Shown piece by piece: positions 6,652-12,106 of a DNA stretch of 12,106 bases. Each line of letters begins with the position of its first letter. The stretch's first letter is position 1. Below the pieces are notes generated by a model that saw nothing but the letters and a program-made list of their open reading frames with translations, did not search any database and was not told the DNA's origin. Source of the stretch: NAT127 sp041655035 (lineage in GTDB: Bacteria; Pseudomonadota; Gammaproteobacteria; Pseudomonadales; Porticoccaceae); assembly GCA_041655035.1 (NCBI GenBank), contig JBAZCN010000106.1, positions 1 to 12,106 of the forward strand, read 5' to 3'. Made by a program: the position numbers and the translations under genes.

Positions 6652-7909
6652 AGTTGAGCCCCTGGTCGAGCATTTCCGGCGTCACCAGCACCACGCCCTC
6701 CGGGCTGACGTCAAAGCGTCGCCGGTCGGCCTCTGGATCCTCGCCGATGACGGTGCCGGCCCTGAGTACGCAGCCGGTTTCGATGACCGCCTTGCGGATC
6801 CGGCAGTGCGCGCCGACCACCACCTCAGGCAGCACGACCGCGTACTCGACCAATGTGTATTCCTCCACCCGCACATTGTTGAAGAGCACCGAATGGCGCA
6901 CTTCGGCGCCGGAGACGATGCAGCCGCCGGCAACCATCGAGTTCACCGCCATGCCGCGCCGGCCCTCGTCGTCGAGGACAAACTTGGCGGGGGGCACCTG
7001 TGCCTGGTAGGTCCAGATGGGCCAGTGCTTGTCGAACAGATTGAGTTCCGGCAAGACACCGATGAGTTCCTGGTTGGCGGACCAGTAGCTGTCCAGGGTG
7101 CCGACATCGCGCCAATAGGCGCGCTTGCCGGTGCGGGGGTCGCGGAAGGGCAGGGCGAAGACTCTGTCCTCGCGCACCGCGCGGGGCAGGATATCCTTGC
7201 CGAAATCATGGCTGGAGGCGGCGTCGAGGGCGTCCCCCGTGAGCGTGGCTATCAGGTAATCGGTGTTGAAGACGTAGATGCCCATCGAGGCCAGCGCCAT
7301 CCCGCTGTCGCGCGGCATGGGTGCGGGGTTCGCCGGCTTTTCCCGGAAGGCGACGACCCGGCCGCTGTCGTCGATTTCCATCACCCCGAAGGCGCTGGCG
7401 TCGGCCAGCGGGACTTCCATGCAGCCGACGGTGATGTCGGCGCCGGTTTCCACGTGGTTGGCCAGCAGGGCCCCGAAATCCATTTTGTAGATGTGGTCGC
7501 CACCCAGCACCAGCACGAATTGGGGGTGGTGAGCGGCGATGATATCGAGGTTCTGGTACACCGAATCGGCGGTTCCCTCATACCACGAACCGTCGGTGCG
7601 CTGCTGGGCGGGGAGGAGTTCGACGAATTCGCCCAGTTCGCCCCTCAGAAACCCCCAGGCCTGGCTGAGGTGGCGGATCAGGGAGTGGGCCTTGTACTGA
7701 GTCAGCACGCCGATGCGGCGAATACCGGAATTCACGCAATTGGACAGGGGAAAGTCGATGATGCGCATCGTACCGCCGAACGGGGTGGCCGGTTTGGCAC
7801 GCTGTTCGGTGAGTCCACCGAGCCTGCTGCCTCTTCCTCCGGCCAGCACCAGGGCAAGGGTGTCGCGGGTGAGCGCGCTGACGAAACGTTCGGGGACCGG
7901 GAAAGTCAT
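6641..7909 (-). CDS. glgC: Glucose-1-phosphate adenylyltransferase (ADP-glucose pyrophosphorylase)
   Basis: Committed step of bacterial glycogen synthesis: ATP + glucose-1-phosphate to ADP-glucose + PPi. Seen: nucleotide loop LAGGRGSRL (22-30), RAKPATPFGG with Lys39 at the position of the E. coli fructose-bisphosphate site, GTADSVYQN (112-120), GGDHIYKMDF with the metal-binding Asp (136-145), FREKP with the glucose-1-P lysine (188-192), SMGIYVF (208-214), DFGKDI (235-240), WRDVGT (266-271) and a C-terminal left-handed beta-helix region. The 422-aa length is normal. GGTMRIIDF replaces the enteric GGKFRIIDF, so effector response may differ. It is the first gene of the leftward operon. A TGA two codons upstream fixes the ATG; the ribosome site is weak (GAAG close to the start). 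It is transcribed divergently from glgA. Confidence 0.97.
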   Translation of the reverse strand: MTFPVPERFVSALTRDTLALVLAGGRGSRLGGLTEQRAKPATPFGGTMRIIDFPLSNCVNSGIRRIGVLTQYKAHSLIRHLSQAWGFLRGELGEFVELLPAQQRTDGSWYEGTADSVYQNLDIIAAHHPQFVLVLGGDHIYKMDFGALLANHVETGADITVGCMEVPLADASAFGVMEIDDSGRVVAFREKPANPAPMPRDSGMALASMGIYVFNTDYLIATLTGDALDAASSHDFGKDILPRAVREDRVFALPFRDPRTGKRAYWRDVGTLDSYWSANQELIGVLPELNLFDKHWPIWTYQAQVPPAKFVLDDEGRRGMAVNSMVAGGCIVSGAEVRHSVLFNNVRVEEYTLVEYAVVLPEVVVGAHCRIRKAVIETGCVLRAGTVIGEDPEADRRRFDVSPEGVVLVTPEMLDQGLNYVR

Positions 7910-8011
7910 TCTTCACACCCATCGCTTGTTGCCTGATCCCGGAATCGCCGGAATAAAGAGCCGGGGCCCGGGCCGCAGTGCCACACGATCTACCGCAGAC
8001 CATGGAGAGAC

Positions 8012-8025
8012 GAGGTCGCGACCTC
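8012..8025. promoter_or_regulatory. 14-bp perfect palindrome, possible operator
   Basis: GAGGTCG CGACCTC is fully self-complementary and centred 109 bp upstream of the glgC start. Size and symmetry fit a dimeric regulator site, but no regulator gene is present in the window. Confidence 0.35.
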
Positions 8026-8256
8026 TTCAAGCATGACTCATTCAAGATAGTGCACCGGCGCCAGGCCGGCCTTGATTGAGGTCATGAAAACGCCCTGTTG
8101 GGGGCACCGATGTGGCGAGCTGGCAGCGATAACCGGCGGTCTGGTTGATCGCAGTCAACGCTCGAGGAGATCGCGCAGGGCAAGATGCCCTTTGCGGTGG
8201 CAATGTCTGTTGATATTGCATGTCTGATGCGCGGATTGGCTTGCCGCATCGGCTCT

Positions 8257-8289
8257 TTGATCTTGGGTGGGAGATTGATCTTGGGTGGG
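8257..8289. repeat. 15-bp direct repeat upstream of glgA
   Basis: TTGATCTTGGGTGGG occurs at 8257-8271 and 8275-8289, an exact match with an 18-bp period, ending 91 bp before the glgA start. It may be a tandem binding site or a slippage duplication. Confidence 0.75.
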
Positions 8290-8380
8290 CGATGGCTGCG
8301 ATGAACTTCACCTCGATGCCCGGTGCGGACCGCGATCGTTTCCCGCTCCCGGCCGGGCTGGCAGCACAGGATGACCGCCG

Positions 8381-9913
8381 ATGAGGTTGCGCGTCCTGTT
8401 TGTGGCCAGCGAGTGTTCGCCGCTGATGAAAACGGGCGGCCTGGGGGATGCCGTTGCGGGTCTGGCCAGGGCGCTGCGCCGCACCGGCCACGACCTGCGG
8501 GTATTGATGCCGGCTTATGCCGATACCCTGGCGGGCCTGGAAGCCAGCCCCGAAGTGGCGCAATACCGGCCGCCCCCCGGGCTTGCCGGCACCCGGCTGC
8601 TCGGCACTTGTCTCCCACCGGGCGAAGTGCCGGTGTGGCTGTTCGATATGCCCGGGTTCAGCGACCGGCCGGGGAACCCTTATAGCGACGACAGCGGTGG
8701 ATCGGCCGCCGGCATCCACCTGCGTTTCGGCGCGCTGTGCCGCGCTGCTGTCGCCATTGCCGGCGGTGGCGCGCTGCCCGGCTGGCGCGCGGACCTGATC
8801 CACTGCCACGACTGGCACACCGGCCTGGTGCCGGTCTACGCGTTGCTGGAACGGGTGGCGGCGGCCACTGTGTTCACTGTTCATAACCTCGGTTATCAGG
8901 GCTTATTCCCGTTCGCGGCGCTCGAACAACTCCAGCTGCCGCCCTGGCTGTGGCACTACCGCGCCCTGGAATACCATGGCGATCTTTCCTTTATCAAGGG
9001 CGGTCTCTGTTTTGCCGACTACCTGACCACTGTCAGCCCCGGCTACGCGCGTGAAATACTCACCCCTGCCTACGGTGAAGGACTGGACGGGGTGTTGCGG
9101 GAACGCCAGGGCGCCCTGGCCGGCATCCTCAATGGTCTGGACACGGCTATCTGGGATCCTCGTCGCGACCCTTGCCTGAGCGCTCGCTACTCGCCGGCGC
9201 GCATCGCCGGCAAACGCCGGTGCCGCGAGGCGCTTTGCGACGAGATGGGTCTGGAGGGCCGCGGGCAACCGGTGGTTGCCGTGATCGGTCGGCTGGCCCA
9301 CCAGAAAGGCACGGATCTGCTGATCGAAGCGCTGCCGGTACTGATGACGAAGCCGCTGCGGCTGGTGGTGCTCGGCAGCGGAGAACCCGAGTATGAGAAA
9401 ATCCTGAAGGAGGCGCAGGCGCACTGGCCGGGCCGGCTGGCGGTGCATATCGGGCACGATGAAGCGCTGGCCCACCGGATGATCGCCGCCGCCGATATGG
9501 TGCTGATGCCATCCCGCTTCGAACCCTGCGGGCTGGTGCAGATGCAGGCGTTGCGCTACGGCACCGTGCCGGTGGTGCGGCGCAGTGGCGGACTTGCCGA
9601 CACGGTGATCGACGCCACCGCGGAGAATCTCGATGGCGGCACGGCGACTGGCCTGTGCTTCGATGAGCCCTCCGCCCGGGCCATCATCGGCGCCTTGCAC
9701 AGGGCGCTGGCACTGTACCGCGACAGAAAAACATGGCGTGCCTTGAGGCGGCGAGGCATGGAGCAAAACTTCAGGTGGGACGACAGTGCGGAAAGCTATG
9801 ATCGTCTCTATCGGCAAGTACTGTCCGAACGGGGGGCGATATCGAGCGGGCCGCTGTCGCCGCCGAGCGGCCCGGATGACGCGCGCACCAGCCCGATCGA
9901 TACCCTCCCGTAG
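8381..9913 (+). CDS. glgA: Glycogen synthase, ADP-glucose dependent (GT5)
   Basis: Transfers glucose from ADP-glucose to the non-reducing end of an alpha-1,4-glucan. Seen: KTGGLGD (17-23) binding the nucleotide sugar, HCHDWHT with His146 (141-147), FTVHNLGYQG (165-174), TVSPGYA (217-223), ILNGLDTAIWDP (249-260), GRLAHQKG with Arg304 and Lys309, and SRFEPCGL with the catalytic Glu381 (378-385). The order and spacing match E. coli GlgA (477 aa). This protein is 510 aa owing mostly to a Pro/Ser-rich, apparently disordered C-terminal tail after about residue 485. A TGA three codons upstream fixes the ATG, preceded by AGGA at 9 nt spacing. It is divergent from glgC and convergent with the small Cys-rich gene. 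Confidence 0.97.
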   Translation: MRLRVLFVASECSPLMKTGGLGDAVAGLARALRRTGHDLRVLMPAYADTLAGLEASPEVAQYRPPPGLAGTRLLGTCLPPGEVPVWLFDMPGFSDRPGNPYSDDSGGSAAGIHLRFGALCRAAVAIAGGGALPGWRADLIHCHDWHTGLVPVYALLERVAAATVFTVHNLGYQGLFPFAALEQLQLPPWLWHYRALEYHGDLSFIKGGLCFADYLTTVSPGYAREILTPAYGEGLDGVLRERQGALAGILNGLDTAIWDPRRDPCLSARYSPARIAGKRRCREALCDEMGLEGRGQPVVAVIGRLAHQKGTDLLIEALPVLMTKPLRLVVLGSGEPEYEKILKEAQAHWPGRLAVHIGHDEALAHRMIAAADMVLMPSRFEPCGLVQMQALRYGTVPVVRRSGGLADTVIDATAENLDGGTATGLCFDEPSARAIIGALHRALALYRDRKTWRALRRRGMEQNFRWDDSAESYDRLYRQVLSERGAISSGPLSPPSGPDDARTSPIDTLP

Positions 9914-9914
9914 C

Positions 9915-9936
9915 GCAGGCGCCGGGCAATGCCTGC
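9915..9936 (+). terminator. Hairpin after glgA, weak terminator candidate
   Basis: GCAGGC (9915-9920) pairs with GCCTGC (9931-9936) around a 10-nt loop directly after the glgA stop. No T tract follows, so it would not act as a classical intrinsic terminator. It may protect the 3' end or be incidental. Confidence 0.25.
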
Positions 9937-10004
9937 ATTCGAGTGGTGCGGTACGCGGGCACCTCGCAGGCGGCGAAGCGGGACCACTCAGGCCGGCTGT
10001 GCCG

Positions 10005-10226
10005 TCAGCGCCGCCATTCGACGCGCAGTTCCTGGCATTCATCCCACCAGGGGCAGGAGGCCTTGCCGCAGGTAAAACGACAGTCGCTGGCAAAGCAGGG
10101 GACAACCCCCTGTTGTGCCTGCTGGGACCAGATCTCCCAGCGGCGCGCTGTCCTGCCTCTGGATAGTTGTTGGAGACACTGGGCGCTCTCGGGGTTTACC
10201 GGGTCTTTACGCAGTTGTGTTGTCAT
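10005..10226 (-). CDS. Small Cys-rich protein of unknown function (73 aa)
   Basis: The frame is open further upstream, but ATG 10226 is chosen because an AGAGG ribosome site lies 7 nt before it. The N-terminal part is polar and rich in Arg and Gln (RGRTARRWEIW, 23-33). The C-terminal third carries a dense Cys array, C44-x4-C49-x3-C53-x4-C58-x5-C64, with PWW after C58, and ends EWRR. The spacing suggests a bound metal or Fe-S cluster, but no family name can be given. There is no signal peptide or membrane segment. It is convergent with glgA (91 bp apart) and divergent from the CWC gene. The Cys pattern and ribosome site argue for a real gene. Its function is unknown and a link to glycogen is not shown. 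Confidence 0.6.
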   Translation of the reverse strand: MTTQLRKDPVNPESAQCLQQLSRGRTARRWEIWSQQAQQGVVPCFASDCRFTCGKASCPWWDECQELRVEWRR

Positions 10227-10275
10227 TACCGGACCTCTCGCCATGCTGGGGGGTGATCGCTGTTCCGATTGACCG

Positions 10276-10295
10276 TCCTTTCTTTGCAGAAAGGA
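10276..10295. repeat. Perfect inverted repeat, 8-bp arms with 4-nt loop
   Basis: TCCTTTCT and AGAAAGGA flank TTGC. It lies 50-69 bp upstream of the 73-aa gene start. No T run follows on either strand, so an operator or RNA hairpin in the leader is more likely than a terminator. Confidence 0.6.
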
Positions 10296-10350
10296 TCGCC
10301 TTCCGCTGGCTTGTTCTGTCTGGATTTTAAGCGCCTGTGCCAGCGAGACC

Positions 10351-10380
10351 TTGACGGGTGTCAACTAACGGTCCTGTAAT
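10351..10380 (+). promoter_or_regulatory. Promoter-like pair, distal to the CWC gene
   Basis: TTGACG (10351-10356) and TGTAAT (10375-10380) are separated by 18 bp, five of six matches in each box. The -35 is part of a TTGAC/GTCAA inverted repeat. The implied leader to the CWC gene would be about 200 nt. Confidence 0.3.
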
Positions 10381-10451
10381 GACAGGCCATCCATGTCGGG
10401 GCGAAGGCCGCAACGGCACATTGCATGTCATCCAGTGGTGGCGTGCAGGTG

Positions 10452-10479
10452 TTGACGGGATGATGGCGCTGGCTATCAT
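10452..10479 (+). promoter_or_regulatory. Promoter-like pair, proximal to the CWC gene
   Basis: TTGACG (10452-10457) and TATCAT (10474-10479) are separated by 16 bp, five of six matches in each box. This gives a leader of about 100 nt before the ATG at 10585. It is the better of the two candidates on position. Confidence 0.35.
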
Positions 10480-10584
10480 GCCAAACCGGGACAGGGTGGG
10501 GTAAACGAGAGGGTCGCCGCGCCTCGCTCTGGCTGCCAGCCCGGTTCTCACATTCAAGCATCCGAGGTCACAGTCCGGTAGCCC

Positions 10585-10785
10585 ATGCCCAGACACGAGA
10601 TCATCCAGTGCCCGCGTTGCCATAAAGCGTTCGAGTGCAAGCTCGGTTCGATATCGATCTGCCATTGCAGCTCTGTGACCCTGACCGGACAACAGCGCGA
10701 GCGGATTGCCGAGCAGTGGAACAGCTGTCTCTGCCACGCATGCTTGCTGGCTATACAGCGGGGCGAACGCCGGGGTGGTGAATGA
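10585..10785 (+). CDS. Cysteine-rich CWC family protein (66 aa)
   Basis: Small cytoplasmic-looking protein with eight Cys residues: C9-x2-C12-x5-C18-x7-C26-x-C28, then C48-x-C50-x2-C53. The pattern CPRCHKAFECK... followed by CHC and a C-terminal CLCHACL matches what I know of the Cys_rich_CWC family, common in proteobacteria and of unknown function. The usual CWC triplet is CHC here. The pairs of Cys suggest zinc binding (inference). A TAG directly before the ATG fixes the start; the ribosome site is poor. It is convergent with the helicase downstream. Confidence 0.75.
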   Translation: MPRHEIIQCPRCHKAFECKLGSISICHCSSVTLTGQQRERIAEQWNSCLCHACLLAIQRGERRGGE

Positions 10786-10816
10786 CAGCAGGAGCCGCCG
10801 TTTCGCGGTGGCTGTC
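10784..10816 (+). terminator. Hairpin overlapping the CWC stop codon, weak terminator candidate
   Basis: GACAG (10784-10788) pairs with CTGTC (10812-10816), and an inner CCGC/GCGG stem lies inside with an internal loop. No T tract follows. Confidence 0.2.
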
Positions 10817-10825
10817 GATACATAA

Positions 10826-10853
10826 GAAGCGTTTCCTAACGGCGGTGCGCTTC
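10826..10853 (-). terminator. Hairpin downstream of the helicase gene, weak terminator candidate
   Basis: On the minus strand GAAGCG and CGCTTC form a 6-bp stem with a 16-nt loop, followed by TTATG. It lies 36 bp past the helicase stop. The loop is long and the T run poor. Confidence 0.25.
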
Positions 10854-10888
10854 ATCGGGTGTGGCGACGGAGGAGGCGCGCCATGCCG

Positions 10889-12106
10889 TCACTGGCGATG
10901 AGAAAGTCCCTCGTCCGGGAAACCGCTGACTTCCTTGGGGTCCGGCCACCAGCCGGGCAGCAGCCGTCTCACCTCGCCGCGGGTGAACCGGTCGTCGATC
11001 AGCTCGATCATGCCGCGGTCTTCCGGGGTGCGGATCACCCGCCCGGCGGCCTGCACCACTTTCTGCAGCCCGGGATAGAGGTAGGTGTACTCGTAGCCCT
11101 GGCCAAAGCGTTGCTGGAGGCGTTGGCACAACACCTCATGGCGCGAGTCGTGGGGCGGCAGGCCCAGGGTCAGGATAAATACGCCCGTCAGGCGACTGCC
11201 CGGCAGATCGATGCCTTCCGAGAATGCACCGCCGAGTACGGCAAAGCCGACCTGCCGCCCGCCTTCCTGAAAACTGTCGACAAAGGATTGCCGTTCAGCG
11301 GTGGACATGCCCCGGCCCTGCCAGCGTGTGGGAATATCCGGCGCTGCGACAGAGAAGGCTTCCTGAAGCAGTGTGAGGTAGGCAAAGCTGCTCGTGTACA
11401 CCAGATAGTTCGCCGGTTGAGCACGGAACTGGGCAATGATTCGCTGCGCCACCGGCGCGGCGGACTGGCCGCGATCCCGCAATCGGGTGCTGATGCCTCC
11501 GACCAGGCGCACTTCGAGCTGCTGTGCAGTAAAAGGGCTCTCCACCTCGTGGCACAGTGTGGTTTCCGGCAACCCCAGTAGGTCCCGATGATAGTGGTAG
11601 GGGTTCAGCGTTGCCGAAAAGAGCACAACGCCCTGGCAGGCGGAAAAGCGCGGTGCGAGGAAATCAGCCGGCACCAGGTTTTGAATCGCCAGGGTGGGCT
11701 CGCCCGTGTCATCCAGGGTCAGCTCGCACAGGGAATGTTCGCCGAAGGTGTCTGCCAGCCGCATAAAGCCCAGCGCCTCAAACAATAACTCCTGCAATTG
11801 CACGTTGGCGGGATGTTCTGACAGATAATCGGTGATCGCGGCTACCACCTTTTGCAGTGCGCTGTGGAGCTCGTTGGGCACCGCATCCAGCAGCAGCGCA
11901 CCGCCCTGCTGCTGTGCTTCGGCAAGGGCCGTCTCGTATCCCTTCAGCAGGGTTCGCCAACTCCGGGTGAGAGCATCCAGCGGCTTCTTCAACGCCGCCG
12001 GTGCCTGGCGCTTGGCGTTGCGCAACGAGGCACGGGACAACCCGGTGCTGTACATGCCCCGGGCCCGGGTCAGCAGATTGTGGGCTTCGTCCACCAGCAC
12101 CCCTGC
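10889..12106 (-). CDS. DinG/XPD-type superfamily 2 DNA helicase, N-terminus beyond right edge
   Basis: The C-terminal 405 residues of an ATP-dependent DNA helicase, with the 5' end outside the window. Seen: motif II VDEAHN at visible residues 5-10, motif III VLFSATLNP (161-169), motif V LGGAFSEGIDLPG (291-303) and motif VI QAAGRVIRTPEDRG (352-365). This SATL, EGIDLPG and Q-AAGR-IR combination is characteristic of DinG/YoaA/Rad3-like helicases. The Walker A motif and any Fe-S cysteines would lie upstream and cannot be checked. The role is probably DNA repair or structure unwinding. It runs toward the CWC gene with 103 bp between their stops and shows no link to the glycogen genes. Confidence 0.9.
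   Translation of the reverse strand, partial: AGVLVDEAHNLLTRARGMYSTGLSRASLRNAKRQAPAALKKPLDALTRSWRTLLKGYETALAEAQQQGGALLLDAVPNELHSALQKVVAAITDYLSEHPANVQLQELLFEALGFMRLADTFGEHSLCELTLDDTGEPTLAIQNLVPADFLAPRFSACQGVVLFSATLNPYHYHRDLLGLPETTLCHEVESPFTAQQLEVRLVGGISTRLRDRGQSAAPVAQRIIAQFRAQPANYLVYTSSFAYLTLLQEAFSVAAPDIPTRWQGRGMSTAERQSFVDSFQEGGRQVGFAVLGGAFSEGIDLPGSRLTGVFILTLGLPPHDSRHEVLCQRLQQRFGQGYEYTYLYPGLQKVVQAAGRVIRTPEDRGMIELIDDRFTRGEVRRLLPGWWPDPKEVSGFPDEGLSHRQ

Larger units (their letters stand above)
7910..8380. promoter_or_regulatory. Divergent control region between glgC and glgA
   Basis: This 471-bp non-coding stretch must contain the promoters for both the leftward glgC operon and the rightward glgA. 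No open frame in it looks real. Seen: direct repeats of CCGGAAT (7939-7945, 7948-7954); a 14-bp palindrome (8012-8025); paired TTCAAG copies around ATGACTCAT near 8026-8046; GTTGAT/GTCAAC (8144-8159); a GGGCA/TGCCC hairpin followed by TTT (8178-8193); and a 15-bp direct repeat (8257-8289). No strong -35/-10 pair could be assigned by eye to either gene. Confidence 0.6.
10227..10584. promoter_or_regulatory. Divergent intergenic region between two small Cys-rich genes
   Basis: This is 358 bp with no convincing gene. It holds an 8-bp-stem inverted repeat (10276-10295), a TTGAC/GTCAA symmetry (10351-10364), CCTGT/ACAGG around AATG (10373-10386), and two rightward promoter-like pairs described separately. 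Confidence 0.5.

Noticed and set aside
6806..7936. Rightward 376-codon frame antisense to glgC
   Set aside because: Opposite strand of an unambiguous glgC, with no family features.
7961..7980. GC-rich symmetric run (CCGGGGCCCGGGCCG) upstream of glgC
   Set aside because: It could look like a terminator stem with CTTTATT after it on the minus strand, but no gene ends there. It is probably base-composition symmetry.
8185..8304. Short rightward frame of 39 codons with a repeated LILGGR peptide, upstream of glgA
   Set aside because: The peptide repeat is just the 15-bp direct repeat read in frame. The ribosome site is poor and nothing else suggests coding.
8903..10105. Leftward 400-codon frame antisense to glgA
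   Set aside because: Opposite strand of glgA; the product is Ala/Pro/Arg-rich without domain motifs.
10227..10364. N-terminal extension of the 73-aa Cys-rich gene to an ATG at 10364
   Set aside because: The extension would cover the inverted repeat and spacer, whereas the ATG at 10226 has a good AGAGG ribosome site.
10327..10737. Leftward 136-codon frame overlapping the CWC gene and the spacer before it
   Set aside because: It overlaps the CWC gene, which has a clear Cys signature, and shows no recognisable features of its own.

Overview
The window reads as a GC-rich gammaproteobacterial chromosome segment organised around storage-glycogen metabolism. No phage, IS, CRISPR, rRNA or tRNA signal was seen. 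Organism assignment is an inference from gene content. A GH57 glucanase, a compact alpha-glucan phosphorylase, GlgC and GlgA beside a Cys-rich CWC protein resemble purple-sulfur, methanotroph or other non-enteric gammaproteobacterial glycogen loci; no genus can be named.

Layout. Positions 1-7909 hold a leftward block. In transcription order it is glgC (ADP-glucose pyrophosphorylase), a GH57 glycoside hydrolase overlapping glgC by 11 nt, a 307-bp stretch with a possible relic of a malQ-type gene, a short alpha-glucan phosphorylase (glgP type), gap (phosphorylating GAPDH), glk (glucokinase), and an unrecognised gene cut by the left edge. glgA (glycogen synthase) diverges rightward from glgC across a 471-bp non-coding region that carries a 14-bp perfect palindrome and a 15-bp direct repeat. 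To the right are a leftward 73-aa Cys-rich small protein, a rightward 66-aa Cys-rich CWC-family protein, and the C-terminal 405 residues of a leftward DinG/XPD-type DNA helicase cut by the right edge.

How the genes work together (pathway knowledge plus inference). GlgC makes ADP-glucose and GlgA polymerises it. The GH57 enzyme probably trims, debranches or rearranges alpha-glucan. The phosphorylase releases glucose-1-phosphate. Glk captures free glucose left by hydrolysis or transglycosylation. Gap carries the carbon through lower glycolysis. Branching enzyme GlgB, debranching enzyme GlgX, an intact MalQ and phosphoglucomutase are not encoded here.

The starts of gap, glk, glgC, glgP, glgA and the CWC gene are each fixed by an in-frame stop codon one to three codons upstream of the chosen ATG. 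No clearly new multi-gene system is visible. The items most worth a second look are the MalQ-like motif between GH57 and glgP, the in-frame tandem duplications inside glk, the Cys-rich 73-aa protein, and the symmetric elements in the glgC/glgA divergent region.
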